Part shown: piece after piece, positions 1-10,057 of the stretch
How the letters are laid out: every line of letters begins with the position of its first letter
Position numbering within the stretch: the stretch's first letter is position 1
Origin: CAYVXE01 sp964455375
Lineage (GTDB): Bacteria; Zhuqueibacterota; Zhuqueibacteria; Oceanimicrobiales; Oceanimicrobiaceae
Assembly (NCBI GenBank): GCA_964455375.1
Contig: CAYVXE010000002.1
Location: 30,598 to 94,597 of the forward strand
DNA length: 64,000 nt
Direction of reading: 5' to 3'
Position numbers and translations under genes: made by a program
Notes under the pieces: generated by a model
Database searches by the model: none
What the model saw: only the letters and a program-made list of their open reading frames with translations
Told to the model about the DNA's origin: nothing

Positions 1-73
1 CACAGAATTTCAGGGATTTTTATTTTGAAGTGTTATAAATATTGATGAGGACTGATTTCCCCTGAATGTTCTC

Positions 74-1615
74 TCAATAAGCCACTCCAAACACTCTGTC
101 TAAACTACGATATTGTATTGCTTCACTGACAAATTCGGGACGGATGTCCGCTGCGCCTTCGATATCAGCAATGGTTCTCGAAACCTTTAATATGCGGTCG
201 TAGGCACGTGCAGATAACCCTAATTTTGTAATGGCCATCTTTAAGAGTTCTTCACCGGTGGAATCAATCTTACAATATTGCCTGATTTCCTTCGATTCCA
301 TACGGGCATTATTAAACAAATGTGGTATGGCATTAAAGCGGTTTTGTTGGATTAGCCGTGCATGTTTCACTCTTCTTCTGATTGAATCTGAACTTTCTCC
401 GTTAATCTCACTGGAAAGTTCTTTATAACGCACCGCTGGTACTTCAATTTGAATGTCAATGCGGTCTAACAACGGCCCTGAAATTCGGGCCAAGTATTTT
501 TGAATTTGCGGCGGGGTGCATGAACATTCATTGTTCGGGTCGGTATGAAAGCCGCATGGACATGGGTTCATGGCAGCGGCTAACATGAATTCAGCGGGAT
601 AGGTGAGAGAAAGTGCTGCTCTGGAAATAGTGACTTTACCGTCCTCCAATGGCTGGCGCATCACTTCCAGTACGTTTTTCTTGAATTCTGGAAGTTCGTC
701 TAAAAACAAAACGCCGTGGTTCGCAAGGCTGACTTCTCCGGGTTTTGGCACATGCCCCCCGCCAATTAAACCGGCGTCGCTAATTGTGTGGTGCGGAGAC
801 CTGAACGGTCTGGTCGCAATTAATGCGGTATCCGCTGGTAACAAACCGGCCACTGAGTGAATTTTAGTCGTTTCCAGGGCTTCTTCTAAGGTGAGGTCGG
901 GAAGGATTGTGGGAAATCGTTTGGCCAGCATCGTTTTTCCCGACCCGGGAGGCCCCACCATGAGAATGTTATGACCGCCTGCGGCTGCAACTTCCAAAGC
1001 TCGTTTTACATGTTCCTGGCCTTTAACATCTGAAAAATCCAATTTATAATGGCGACTATTTAAAAACACTTCTTCAATATTGACCTCATAACTTTTTGGC
1101 TGAGATTTATGATTGAAAAAGTCGACGGTTTCCTTTAGTGACGACATGGGATACACATCAACCTTTTTCGAAATTGCCGCTTCCTTTGCATTTTCCAGAG
1201 GGAGGATTATACCTTTTACCCCGGCCTTTTGTGCGGCCATGGTTATAGGTAAAACACCCTTAACGGGGCGGAGCGTTCCATCTAAAGATAATTCACCTAA
1301 AATTAAGTATTTTTGTAGCAACTCCGGGTTTACATGCCCTAACGCGGTAAGTATCCCCATCGCGATAGGTAAGTCGAAACCGGAACCTTCTTTTTTGATA
1401 TCTGCGGGAGCTAAGTTGATGGTAATCCTTTTTTCGGGGAATTTAAAATTGGAGTTTTTAATGGCGCCATTCACGCGTTCTTTAGATTCCTTAACCGCAC
1501 CCTCGGGTAGTCCGACAATTGTAAATTTTGGCAGTTGGCGCTCAATGTGGGCTTCAACATCTACAATATAGGCGTCGATACCAAGAACCGCAGCGCTTAA
1601 AACTTTTGCAAACAT
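74..1615 (-). CDS. YifB/ComM-family Mg-chelatase-like AAA+ ATPase
   Basis: 513 residues, the usual length for the YifB/ComM family. The N-terminal part (about 1-170) is the Lon-protease-like ChlI domain, with the GLPEGAVKESKERV segment near residue 35. The AAA+ core carries Walker A GPPGSGKT at about 221-228 and Walker B VLFLDELPEF further on. A cysteine-rich stretch (CPCGF then ECSC) fits the small zinc-binding insert typical of the family, and a C-terminal Mg-chelatase domain closes the protein. ComM in Haemophilus and Vibrio is a branch-migration helicase used in natural transformation; that role here is inference from family. The gene is alone on the minus strand and divergent from prkA. 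No clear ribosome binding site was seen before the ATG. Confidence 0.95.
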   Translation of the reverse strand: MFAKVLSAAVLGIDAYIVDVEAHIERQLPKFTIVGLPEGAVKESKERVNGAIKNSNFKFPEKRITINLAPADIKKEGSGFDLPIAMGILTALGHVNPELLQKYLILGELSLDGTLRPVKGVLPITMAAQKAGVKGIILPLENAKEAAISKKVDVYPMSSLKETVDFFNHKSQPKSYEVNIEEVFLNSRHYKLDFSDVKGQEHVKRALEVAAAGGHNILMVGPPGSGKTMLAKRFPTILPDLTLEEALETTKIHSVAGLLPADTALIATRPFRSPHHTISDAGLIGGGHVPKPGEVSLANHGVLFLDELPEFKKNVLEVMRQPLEDGKVTISRAALSLTYPAEFMLAAAMNPCPCGFHTDPNNECSCTPPQIQKYLARISGPLLDRIDIQIEVPAVRYKELSSEINGESSDSIRRRVKHARLIQQNRFNAIPHLFNNARMESKEIRQYCKIDSTGEELLKMAITKLGLSARAYDRILKVSRTIADIEGAADIRPEFVSEAIQYRSLDRVFGVAY

Positions 1616-2073
1616 GTATAAATATCAGATTTTTGAGGTGAAAGACAAATTCGTTAACAAAGTAACAAACTGTGCCATATTTGTCAAATAAAACATGCGG
1701 CCACTCAAAAAATAGGAACTCAATTCGTCAAAATGAGTTAGAATAGAAACAATGATTTTTAATCAGATACAGCGAAGTTGAAAAAGTGACGTGGCGGGTT
1801 TAGTACAAGCGGAATTTTAATAGATGTGAAAATTTCTTTTGTTCATTGAAAGAATGTCGAAATAAAAATACCTTGTTTCGGCATTCTTAATTTAAAAGGC
1901 AATTCATGAATTGTCTCAGCATCGTACAGGAAAAGGTTTATGGAGATGAGTCTTGCGTCGCTGTAAGTTCTTTAAAAGTTAAAATTGTTTTGTGTTGGCA
2001 TAAAATTTGTAAATACCTTTATTAAAACCTTTTTCCAAGTATTAAATCCTCATAGCTAATGGAGGTGCATAAT
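1616..2073. promoter_or_regulatory. Divergent intergenic region between yifB-like gene and prkA, with inverted repeats and sigma-54-like core
   Basis: This 458-base stretch holds no convincing gene. On the prkA side it has an imperfect 12-base inverted repeat, AGAATGTCGAAA (1851-1862) and TTTCGGCATTCT (1876-1887), 11 of 12 positions complementary; a perfect 14-base palindrome CAATTCATGAATTG (1900-1913); and a -24/-12-like element TTGGCAT-N5-TTGT (1995-2010) with the GG-N10-G spacing of sigma-54 promoters, although the final GC is GT. E. coli yeaGH is known to be sigma-54/NtrC controlled, which makes the arrangement plausible but does not prove it. No promoter was resolved for the minus-strand gene. 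Confidence 0.4.
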
Positions 2074-4167
2074 ATGAGCGCAAAAGAACAATCCCTCAAG
2101 TCGGCTTCTTCCTCTTCAGATAATAGCATTATTTCCATCATAAAAAATTTACAGAATGTTGACATCTACCATCAACTAAACTGGGAGGGTACTTTTACAG
2201 ATTATCTCGAAATCGTTAAGAAAAATCCGCGGGTGACGAGAAACGCATTTCAGCGTTTATACGATATGATTGTTTCATACGGAACGGAAGAGTACAATGA
2301 ACACAATGAGAAAATTGTAAAATATAAATTCTTCGATGATCCCATTGACAATGGAAAAGATGCTGTTTTCGGGCTTGTAAAGCCACTTTCAAAATTTGTG
2401 AATTTGATAAAGTCCGCTGCAAAGGGCTATGGCACGGAAAAACGGGTGTTCTTGCTGCATGGTCCTGTAGGTAGTGCAAAAAGTACGATTGTGCGTTTAC
2501 TGAAAAAAGGGCTTGAGGCGTACTCGAAAACGGAAGAGGGGGCGTTATATACATACTCTTGGAAAGTCGAGGGAGAAGACGGAAAAGAATGTTGGGAAGA
2601 CAGCCCCATGCATGAAGAACCGTTGAAGCTTATTCCGGAAGAATTTCGGGCTCAGGTTCTCGCTGAACTGAACAAAGGGAATTCAGACGAAGATACTGTG
2701 AGAATAGAAGGCGAACTAAATCCGTTCTGTCGCCAAACCTATCGTGAGAAAAGTATTAAATATGATGGTGATTGGACGAGGATTATTCAGGACATCAAAG
2801 TCCACCGCCTTATTTTGTCTGAAAAAGATCGGGTTGGCGTAGGGACATTTCAACCAAAAGATGAAAAAAATCAGGATTCAACGGAACTCACCGGTGATAT
2901 CAATTATCGAAAAATTGCACTGTACGGATCAGATTCTGATCCGAGGGCGTTTAATTTTGATGGAGAACTCAATATTGCCAATCGTGGGTTAGTTGAATTT
3001 ATTGAAGTATTAAAATTAGATGTAGCTTTTCTCTATGATTTGTTGGGAGCATCTCAGGAACACAAAATAAAGCCTAAGAAATTTGCACAAACTGACATCG
3101 ATGAAGTCATTATCGGGCACACAAATGAGCCGGAGTACAGGAAGTTACAGTCGAATGAATTTATGGAAGCGTTGCGCGACCGAACGGTGAAAATTGACAT
3201 TCCGTATATCACGAAATTAGGGGATGAAATCAAAATTTACGAAAAGGATTTCAATCCGGACAAAATCAAAGGCAAGCACATTGCACCTCACACCATTGAA
3301 ACCGCTGCCATGTGGGCGGTTTTGACGAGATTAGAAGAGCCCAAAAAAGCACAGCTAACGCTGATGCAAAAATTAAAGCTCTACGACGGAAAAAGTTTAC
3401 CGGGGTTTACGGAAGATAATATTAAGGAACTCAGAATGGAGTCCGTCCGTGAAGGGATGGATGGTATTTCTCCAAGATACATACAGGACAAAATTTCCAA
3501 CGCGCTGGTGAGCGATGAAGCGAGTACCTGCATTAACCCATTTATGGTGATGAAAGAGTTAGAAGAGGGACTGCGGCATCATTCTTTGATTACAAATGAA
3601 GAGCAGCGTAAACGTGTTAGGGAACTTCTAAGTGTGGTAAAGGAGGAATACTCCGATATTGTAAAGTCGGAAGTACAAAGGGCCATTGCAGCAGATGAGG
3701 AGGCCCTGAAACGTCTGTGCGGAAATTATATTGACAATTTAAAAGCCTATACACAAAAAGAAAAAGTGAAGAATAAGTACACTGGTGAGAATGAAGAACC
3801 GGATGAACGTTTAATGCGGTCTATCGAACAAAAAATCGATATTCCGGAAAGTCGCAAAGATGATTTCAGACGCGAAATTATGAACTATATCGGGGCTTTG
3901 GCCTTAGAAGGGAAATCGTTTGATTACCGGTCTAATGAACGTTTACAGAAAGCACTTGAGCTGAAACTGTTCGAGGATCAAAAAGATACCATAAAACTGA
4001 CATCACTCATTTCCAATGTCATCGATAAAGAAACACAGGAAAAAATTGACGTGGTGAAATCACGGATGAAAAAGTATTTCGGTTATAATGATGAAAGCGC
4101 CACAGATGTTTTAAACTATGTGGCGAGTATTTTTGCCAGAGGCGACATCAAAGAGTCCTTAAAATAA
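2074..4167 (+). CDS. prkA: PrkA family serine protein kinase
   Basis: 697 residues from the ATG at 2074, chosen because GGAGGTG (2061-2067) sits 6 bases upstream; an in-frame ATG at 2059 would place that site inside the gene. The N-terminal half is the PrkA AAA domain with Walker A GPVGSAKS near residue 135; the C-terminal part is the PrkA kinase-like domain with many charged helices. Bacillus PrkA and E. coli YeaG act in stationary-phase, sporulation or nitrogen-stress responses; the substrate here is unknown. It heads a three-gene set with a DUF444 protein and SpoVR, the arrangement conserved across many bacteria. The next gene begins 17 bases after the stop. Confidence 0.95.
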   Translation: MSAKEQSLKSASSSSDNSIISIIKNLQNVDIYHQLNWEGTFTDYLEIVKKNPRVTRNAFQRLYDMIVSYGTEEYNEHNEKIVKYKFFDDPIDNGKDAVFGLVKPLSKFVNLIKSAAKGYGTEKRVFLLHGPVGSAKSTIVRLLKKGLEAYSKTEEGALYTYSWKVEGEDGKECWEDSPMHEEPLKLIPEEFRAQVLAELNKGNSDEDTVRIEGELNPFCRQTYREKSIKYDGDWTRIIQDIKVHRLILSEKDRVGVGTFQPKDEKNQDSTELTGDINYRKIALYGSDSDPRAFNFDGELNIANRGLVEFIEVLKLDVAFLYDLLGASQEHKIKPKKFAQTDIDEVIIGHTNEPEYRKLQSNEFMEALRDRTVKIDIPYITKLGDEIKIYEKDFNPDKIKGKHIAPHTIETAAMWAVLTRLEEPKKAQLTLMQKLKLYDGKSLPGFTEDNIKELRMESVREGMDGISPRYIQDKISNALVSDEASTCINPFMVMKELEEGLRHHSLITNEEQRKRVRELLSVVKEEYSDIVKSEVQRAIAADEEALKRLCGNYIDNLKAYTQKEKVKNKYTGENEEPDERLMRSIEQKIDIPESRKDDFRREIMNYIGALALEGKSFDYRSNERLQKALELKLFEDQKDTIKLTSLISNVIDKETQEKIDVVKSRMKKYFGYNDESATDVLNYVASIFARGDIKESLK

Positions 4168-4184
4168 ATCCGTGGTTCACGACA

Positions 4185-5288
4185 ATGGTAAAGAGAATCG
4201 ACAGAGATCAGGCGCGCTTTCGCCATATCATTCGCGGCAAAGTAAAGAAAAATTTAAAGAAGTACATCACGCGCGGTGAATTGATTGGGAAAAAGGGTAA
4301 GGATTTTGTCAGCATCCCGATTCACCAGATAAACATTCCCCGCTTTCGTTTTGATACCCGAAAATCCGGTGGTGTTGGTCAGGGGGAAGGCGCGGTTGGC
4401 ACACCCGTTGGCAAGGGCGATGAAGGGATCATTCCCGGAGCCGGCGAAGCCCCTGGCAGGCATATTCTGGAAGTGGATATTTCCATTGAAGAATTGGCAA
4501 AACTGATGGGTGAAGAATTAGAATTACCTAACATTCAACCGAAGGGTAAGAAAAACATTACATCGGTGAAAGATAAGTACAAGGGAGTCAGCACCACAGG
4601 ACCGGAATCTTTACGTCATTTTAAGCGAACGTACCGCGAGGCACTAAAGCGGCAAATCATTAATCAAACCTATAATCCTCTGAATCCCATTATCATTCCC
4701 ATTCGTGAAGATAAGCGTTATCGCACCTGGAAAGAAACCAACTTACCGGAAAGTAATGCTGTCATTATTTATATGATGGATGTTTCCGGCTCTATGGGTG
4801 ACGAGCAAAAAGAAATCGTGCGTATGGAATCTTTCTGGATCGACACATGGCTTAATTTCCAGTATAAAAATATCGAAACCCGGTACATTATCCATGATGC
4901 AATTGCACGGGAAGTGGATAGTGAAACATTTTACCATACGCGTGAAAGCGGCGGGACGATTATCTCATCTGCATACAAATTAGCGGATAAAGTTATCGGG
5001 GAGTCGTATCCCGCAGACGAATGGAATATCTATTTGTTCCATTTTTCCGATGGTGACAATTGGGGTGAAATTGATACAGGTGAATGTGTGGAACTTTTGA
5101 GCAATAAGTTACTGCCGAAAGTCAATCTGTTTTGTTATGGTCAGGTTGAAAGTCCTTACGGCAGCGGTCAATTCATTCGTGACCTTGATGAACACTTGCA
5201 AGAGGAAGAAAAAGTTGTTTTGTCTGAAATCCCGGACAAAGACGGCATTTATGAATCCATAAAGTTATTCTTAGGAAAAGGAAAATAG
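4185..5288 (+). CDS. yhbH: DUF444 (YeaH/YhbH) family VWA-like protein
   Basis: 367 residues. The protein starts with a basic segment ([14 protein letters not shown]), has a glycine-rich linker around residues 62-85, and ends in a von Willebrand A-like domain with the MIDAS-type motif DVSGSMG near residue 200 and a following [11 protein letters not shown] segment that is conserved in the family. These features and the position between prkA and spoVR identify YhbH/YeaH. The family works with PrkA in stress and sporulation; the molecular activity is not known. It lies 17 bases after prkA and 28 bases before the spoVR-like gene, so one transcript is likely. Confidence 0.95.
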   Translation: MVKRIDRDQARFRHIIRGKVKKNLKKYITRGELIGKKGKDFVSIPIHQINIPRFRFDTRKSGGVGQGEGAVGTPVGKGDEGIIPGAGEAPGRHILEVDISIEELAKLMGEELELPNIQPKGKKNITSVKDKYKGVSTTGPESLRHFKRTYREALKRQIINQTYNPLNPIIIPIREDKRYRTWKETNLPESNAVIIYMMDVSGSMGDEQKEIVRMESFWIDTWLNFQYKNIETRYIIHDAIAREVDSETFYHTRESGGTIISSAYKLADKVIGESYPADEWNIYLFHFSDGDNWGEIDTGECVELLSNKLLPKVNLFCYGQVESPYGSGQFIRDLDEHLQEEEKVVLSEIPDKDGIYESIKLFLGKGK

Positions 5289-5316
5289 AGTCCATCGTTA
5301 AACTGGTGTCGTTTAA

Positions 5317-6792
5317 ATGAATTTACCTCAAAACTTAGAACATATTAAAGAACAAATCCGTGCATACGCCGAAGGCTACCATCTCGATTTTTTTGAGACT
5401 ATATTTGAACTGGTTGAGTTTGATGAGTTAAATGAGGTTGCAAGCTACGGAGGATTTCCAACCCGCTATCCACATTGGCGTTTTGGTATGGAGTTTGAGG
5501 AATTGTCGAAAGGATATGAATTTGGTCTGCAAAAAATTTATGAGCTCGTCATCAACAACGACCCCTGCTATGCTTATTTAATGACAAGCAACAGACTCGT
5601 TGATCAGAAACTGGTCATGGCACATGTTTATGGCCATTGTGATTTTTTTAAGAACAATTTGTGGTTTTCAAAAACCAACCGCAAAATGATGGATGAAATG
5701 GCCAATCATGCCGTAAAAGTACGGCGAATCATCGAAAAATATGGAGAAGAGCCGGTAGAAGATTTTATTGAAGTTTGTCTTTCACTGGAAAATTTGATCG
5801 ACCCGCATTTACCTTTTATTAAACGATCAAGTGATGAGACGCAAGCTGAATCTGAAGATTCAGTTCCGATAAAATTCAAAAGTAAGTCTTACATGGATGC
5901 GTTCATCAATCCATCCGCTTTTATGGAGGAACAAAAAAAGCTGATTGCTGAACAAAAACTGCTGACGAAACGAAAATTTCCAGAGGAACCCACACGGGAT
6001 ATTTTGAAATTCTTAATCGATTATGCACCGCTGGATAAATGGCAACAAGACATTCTGAACATTATTCGTAATGAATCCTATTATTTTACGCCTCAGGGTC
6101 AGACGAAAATCATGAATGAAGGCTGGGCCACCTACTGGCATTCAAAAATGATGACTGAAAAAATATTGAATGATTCGGAGGTCATCGACTATGCTGATCA
6201 CCATTCGGGAACATTGATGACTGCCAACGGTCGGCTGAATCCATATAAACTTGGGGTTGAGCTTTACCGGGATATCGAAGACCGATGGAATAAAGGAAAA
6301 TTTGGTAAAGAATACGACGAATGTAAAGATTTACAGGAGAGAAAAAATTGGAATAAGGATGTTGGTCTCGGTCGAAAAAAAATATTTGAAGTACGCAAAA
6401 TGTACAATGACTTAATGTTTATCGATGCTTTTTTAACACCTGATTTTTGCCGCAAACACAAGTTATTTGCATTTGATTACAACGATCGCTCAGATATGTA
6501 TGAAATTTCCGATCGGGATTTTTCCATCATCAAAGAAAAACTTCTTTTTAGTCTGACTAATTTCGGCCAGCCGTTTATATTTGTAGAGGATGCAAACTAC
6601 CAAAATCGGGGTGAGCTTTATTTAATCCACCGGCATGAAGGGGTTGATTTAAAAATTGATGAAGCGCAGGATACAATAAGCAATATCCACAAAATATGGA
6701 CGCGGCCTGTGCATTTAGAAACAATTATCGATGAAGCAAAAACGCTCCTTTCTTTTGACGGTAAAGAACATCATGAAGTTGAGGTGGAATAA
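5317..6792 (+). CDS. spoVR: SpoVR family protein
   Basis: 491 residues, matching the full-length SpoVR/YcgB family. Recognisable family segments are the RYPHWRFGMEFE block near residue 50, the AHVYGHCDFFKNN block near 105, and NEGWATYWHSKMM near 270, which contains conserved Glu and His. Bacillus SpoVR is needed for spore cortex formation, but the family is widespread in non-sporulating bacteria, always linked to PrkA and YhbH, so a general stress role is the safer call. It is the last gene of the three-gene operon and is followed by a rho-independent terminator at 6910-6937. Confidence 0.95.
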   Translation: MNLPQNLEHIKEQIRAYAEGYHLDFFETIFELVEFDELNEVASYGGFPTRYPHWRFGMEFEELSKGYEFGLQKIYELVINNDPCYAYLMTSNRLVDQKLVMAHVYGHCDFFKNNLWFSKTNRKMMDEMANHAVKVRRIIEKYGEEPVEDFIEVCLSLENLIDPHLPFIKRSSDETQAESEDSVPIKFKSKSYMDAFINPSAFMEEQKKLIAEQKLLTKRKFPEEPTRDILKFLIDYAPLDKWQQDILNIIRNESYYFTPQGQTKIMNEGWATYWHSKMMTEKILNDSEVIDYADHHSGTLMTANGRLNPYKLGVELYRDIEDRWNKGKFGKEYDECKDLQERKNWNKDVGLGRKKIFEVRKMYNDLMFIDAFLTPDFCRKHKLFAFDYNDRSDMYEISDRDFSIIKEKLLFSLTNFGQPFIFVEDANYQNRGELYLIHRHEGVDLKIDEAQDTISNIHKIWTRPVHLETIIDEAKTLLSFDGKEHHEVEVE

Positions 6793-6909
6793 TGGTCATT
6801 TCTCGCGACTGCGTCAATCAAAAAAGGAAATACACTGTTTTGCGAAAACCGAAACAGAATAATTTAAATCAAAAATTCATTGTTTATTTATTTTCAAAAC
6901 CGTAAAATT

Positions 6910-6937
6910 AGCAGGTGGATGTACGCCTGCTTTTTTG
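6910..6937 (+). terminator. Rho-independent terminator after the prkA-yhbH-spoVR operon
   Basis: AGCAGGTG (6910-6917) can pair with CGCCTGCT (6924-6931) through eight base pairs including one T-G wobble, with a six-base loop, and is followed by a run of six T. It lies 117 bases after the spoVR stop, in the right orientation. Confidence 0.75.
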
Positions 6938-6987
6938 TGTCCGATAATCAGCTTGTGAATATGTAAACTATGGAGTTGTTTGTTTTG

Positions 6988-8292
6988 ATGAAAAAAAATA
7001 TTGTACTGTTTTCAATTTTGGGAATATTGCTGAGCATGCAAAAAGTTCCTCTGCTGGCTGCGGAGAAAAGCGCGGTTTTATGGTGTGATCCGTTATTGAA
7101 TGTGCGCACGATCACGAGCCGCAACGGGATTATTTCTATGGTGAACAAGGCGAGGAATGCGGGTTTTGAAGCGATTGCAATTGAAGTGAAAACATCCACA
7201 GGAGAAGTCATTTATGAAAGCAAAATAGCGCCCCGTTTGGCAGAGTGGAAAAATTTTCGTGTGCCGCTGGCGTTCGATGCCATGAAAACGCTGCTGGCTG
7301 AGGCCCGCAGACAGAACTTGCAAGTTTATGCTGTGTTTTCAATATTTGCAGAAGGTAATATCGAGGAACGACAGGGTCCCATTTATCAAAATCATCCGCA
7401 GTGGAGTTCCAAAGTCTATGTGATAGAACAAGACGAACCGAAAATTGAATCATTTCCGGAATGGGGGTACGGTACAATTGCTTACGCCAACCCTTTTTTA
7501 GATAATGTCCAGAATTATGAAATTTCCGTTGTAAAGGAATTCTTGAGTAAATACAGTGTGGATGGAATTATTTTTGATAAAGCCCGTTTTTATGGTATTG
7601 AAGCGGATTTTTCAGAATCGGCAAAATCAAAATTCGAAGCTTATCTCGGTAATCAAACCATTAATTGGTGGCCTGCGGATGTGTATGAATTGAAGTATTT
7701 GGAAGAACAATGGCAAATTGTGCCTGGGGAGTACTTTCAGGATTGGATTGCTTTCCGGTCTCAGGTGATGCATGATTTTTTGGATAAATTAACCAAGGCT
7801 GTGAAAAGTGTTGACCAGTCATTACCAGTTGGAAATTTCGTTGGCGGCTGGTACCCAACGTACTATGAATACGGCGTGAATTGGGCCAGTAAAAACAATT
7901 ACCCTGATTATAATTGGGCAACAGATAACTATAACGAAACCGCCATTGCTGAGCTGTTTGATTTTTTGGTGCCGCGCTGCTTCTTCCCAAGAATTACCAT
8001 GGATGAAGCGGAAAAAGCCGGTGCGGAATGGTGGATGAGTGTCGAAGGAAGCGCAACGAATGCGAAGGAAGTGGTTGACCGGGTGTGCCCGATTTATGGT
8101 GCCATTTTGGTGGAGCAGTTTAAAGACGATGCCGGCAAATTTAAATCAGCTTTCAAAATGGCCCTTAATCAAACGGGCGGTTTATATGTGACAGATTACA
8201 GTTATGTCGACAAATATAAATATTGGGACGAATTGCGTGAGGTGTTACTGGGACAAACAAATCCTCTATTAAATCGTAACCGACGGCAATAA
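6988..8292 (+). CDS. Secreted glycosyl hydrolase-like protein (GHL10/DUF187-like TIM barrel)
   Basis: 434 residues from the ATG at 6988; an in-frame ATG at 6970 would add six residues in front of the signal peptide. The N-terminus MKKNIVLFSILGILL followed by a cleavable-looking AAEKS is a signal peptide. The body resembles the family-10-like glycosyl hydrolase group (GHL10): an early segment on remote causes (AIAIEVKTSTGEV), a YANPFLDNVQNYE segment, and the barrel motif VDGIIFDKARFYG with the Asp typical of the group, then PVGNFVGGWYP. Substrate is unknown and catalytic residues cannot be assigned with certainty. It follows the spoVR terminator and is convergent with the next gene. Confidence 0.7.
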   Translation: MKKNIVLFSILGILLSMQKVPLLAAEKSAVLWCDPLLNVRTITSRNGIISMVNKARNAGFEAIAIEVKTSTGEVIYESKIAPRLAEWKNFRVPLAFDAMKTLLAEARRQNLQVYAVFSIFAEGNIEERQGPIYQNHPQWSSKVYVIEQDEPKIESFPEWGYGTIAYANPFLDNVQNYEISVVKEFLSKYSVDGIIFDKARFYGIEADFSESAKSKFEAYLGNQTINWWPADVYELKYLEEQWQIVPGEYFQDWIAFRSQVMHDFLDKLTKAVKSVDQSLPVGNFVGGWYPTYYEYGVNWASKNNYPDYNWATDNYNETAIAELFDFLVPRCFFPRITMDEAEKAGAEWWMSVEGSATNAKEVVDRVCPIYGAILVEQFKDDAGKFKSAFKMALNQTGGLYVTDYSYVDKYKYWDELREVLLGQTNPLLNRNRRQ

Positions 8293-8619
8293 CCTGAATA
8301 ATCGTTCGTTGCCACAGTATTATTTCTTGTTCCAAAATTTTTATTTTGGAATCTGTAGCACGACATTCATGTCGTGTAGCTCGATTTTTCAACATAATGT
8401 TGAGCTACATATCTCCGTGCTCACTTTTTAGAGAGAGTCCATGCATGCCTGATAGATGGAAATTCCAATGTCCAAATAACCAAGAGGAGGCGAATGGCGA
8501 CTTTTCGGTGTTCTTCGGTGTTTCGTGAAATGTTCACGCAGGTAAGGGTGATGATGCACTGCACTTCAGCAAAGCAGCGTTTCCCAGGGTTGCCCGGGGA
8601 GTGCACTTTTGTGCCAGGT
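8293..8619. other. Gene-free region of stacked dispersed-repeat remnants
   Basis: This 327-base stretch separates two convergent genes. It contains a palindromic dispersed repeat (8353-8411, annotated separately), a tandem pair TTCGGTGTT-C-TTCGGTGTT (about 8501-8519), a segment resembling the common AAATTCCAATGTCC type of filler repeat (8459-8474), and a G+C-rich segment CCCAGGGTTGCCCGGGG (8583-8599). No open frame with a ribosome site was found. It reads as a dump of short repeat elements; naming them needs a genome-wide repeat search. Confidence 0.5.
8353..8411. repeat. Dispersed palindromic repeat, copy A
   Basis: Two nested palindromes: CACGACAT-TC-ATGTCGTG, and GTAGCTC...GAGCTAC enclosing AACATAATGTT. 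The right half (ATGTCGTG, AGC, TTTCAACAT, AATGTTGAGCTACA) matches a second copy at 22192-22241 after the mutL gene. Both copies lie just beyond the 3' end of a gene, as REP/RUP-type elements often do. Confidence 0.65.
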
Positions 8620-9951
8620 CTATTGCTGCTTTGATTTTATAGCATGTTGAATAAAGCGTAAATACTGTTGCGAATCTGATGGTTTACCGCCTTCGACAAT
8701 AAAAACATCTTTGTTGGTTTTTTTCACGATACTGGTTTCGTCGTGCTCGGGATATTTCAGCTTAAGCAGTTGTTTGTACGCTTGTGTAAATTCCTGTGCA
8801 TCTTTTTCGCTATCCCAGGTGGTGTAAAGTAGCAAAAGTAAATCTTCAGGATTATGTTTATTCTGTAAAACTGCAAAGCGGTCACCATTCCAACCGGCTG
8901 CTGCATGCAAACCATCGTCCTGCATTTTAAATTCTGAAAAAATGATTCGCCACTGAAATTCTCCCACAGTATTTTTTTCCAGTAATGTCCAGCCCGCAAA
9001 TAATTTATTTTTTCTGAAATTCTGCCAATGAATCCGGGCGGGATTTTCATGCTGTAGCCATTTCGACGGATGCAGAATTTGTTCACTGGAAGCCGGGGGA
9101 ATTCGATACAATTCGGCCACTTTTGCCCAACCATTTTTATGAATGTCGTTGATAAAATTCAGTCCTTTCAAATATGCTCCCACCATTGTTTCCAGAATAA
9201 ATGGTGGAATATTATCCATAGCCTTTACTGCGTTTTCCATATCGCCTTTTTGTAGTTGTGGAACAGCACCGCTTTTTACCATGTTTAAGAGTTGCTTTAC
9301 GTCTAAGTTTGCCTGCATTTTAATTGACATATCTAAAAAAGATGCATCCGGAATCTGCCCCATCATGTGCTTTAATGACCAGAGAGTCATGATGTAGGTT
9401 GCTTCACCTTCTACGACGGCTTGACGGGCCAGCAATTCATCGTCATTTAATTTTCCCTTGGTTTGTGAAAGATAGTACTGTTTGAGATCGAAATACTGAT
9501 CCTGAAATCCGTGGTAGAGCTCATGCGCATAAACGGTTTTTTGCATTATATCCGGAAGATTTTGCATGACCACATAAAAAGTTTTGGTCGCCGGGTCGTA
9601 ATATGCCGCGGCCTGACTCTGAACGACCATTTTGGCTAATTCTTTGTAATTCGTAATTTCCGGACCGGTGTACAAACCGAGTTTTTTGACGATCCTGCCA
9701 TAGTTCTTTAAATAAATTTCCGGATATTGTTCAGACATCTGTTTGTCAATGTACTTACCAAAATCAGCCAGAGATTGTTTTTTGACCATGATCGGATGCT
9801 TAAATTTTTCTCCGCGAATATTTTCCAGTTCTTTCTGGATTTCCTGAACCTCCTGTTGCAAATCCTGAGCGATAGAAGTCTTTATCAGAGTGAAATGAAA
9901 CAGGAAAAAACAAGCGCTAAAAATGAGTAGATTTTTTTTAAAAAACGTCAT
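8620..9951 (-). CDS. Secreted HExxH metalloprotease-like protein
   Basis: 443 residues with a signal peptide (hydrophobic stretch about 8-27, IAQD cleavage region). HELYH at residues 143-147 is an HExxH zinc motif, followed by GFQDQYFDL and, about 35 residues on, a VVEGEATYIM segment whose Glu can serve as the third ligand, as in gluzincins. The pairing HExxH-x-x-QDQ...EGEA recurs in poorly characterised bacterial secreted proteins. The C-terminal half has no domain I recognise. AAGGAG lies 6 bases before the ATG. Protease activity is inference from the motif; natural substrate is unknown. It sits 106 bases downstream of a DCC-family gene on the same strand. Confidence 0.65.
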   Translation of the reverse strand: MTFFKKNLLIFSACFFLFHFTLIKTSIAQDLQQEVQEIQKELENIRGEKFKHPIMVKKQSLADFGKYIDKQMSEQYPEIYLKNYGRIVKKLGLYTGPEITNYKELAKMVVQSQAAAYYDPATKTFYVVMQNLPDIMQKTVYAHELYHGFQDQYFDLKQYYLSQTKGKLNDDELLARQAVVEGEATYIMTLWSLKHMMGQIPDASFLDMSIKMQANLDVKQLLNMVKSGAVPQLQKGDMENAVKAMDNIPPFILETMVGAYLKGLNFINDIHKNGWAKVAELYRIPPASSEQILHPSKWLQHENPARIHWQNFRKNKLFAGWTLLEKNTVGEFQWRIIFSEFKMQDDGLHAAAGWNGDRFAVLQNKHNPEDLLLLLYTTWDSEKDAQEFTQAYKQLLKLKYPEHDETSIVKKTNKDVFIVEGGKPSDSQQYLRFIQHAIKSKQQ

Positions 9952-10057
9952 GGTAACTCCTTGTTGTTGTAATTCGGGAAAAAATGTCCAGCAAATTTAT
10001 CCGGTAACTGTGGAAATTTAATATAAATCTCTTTGGAAGCAACAAATAACGCCGTCA

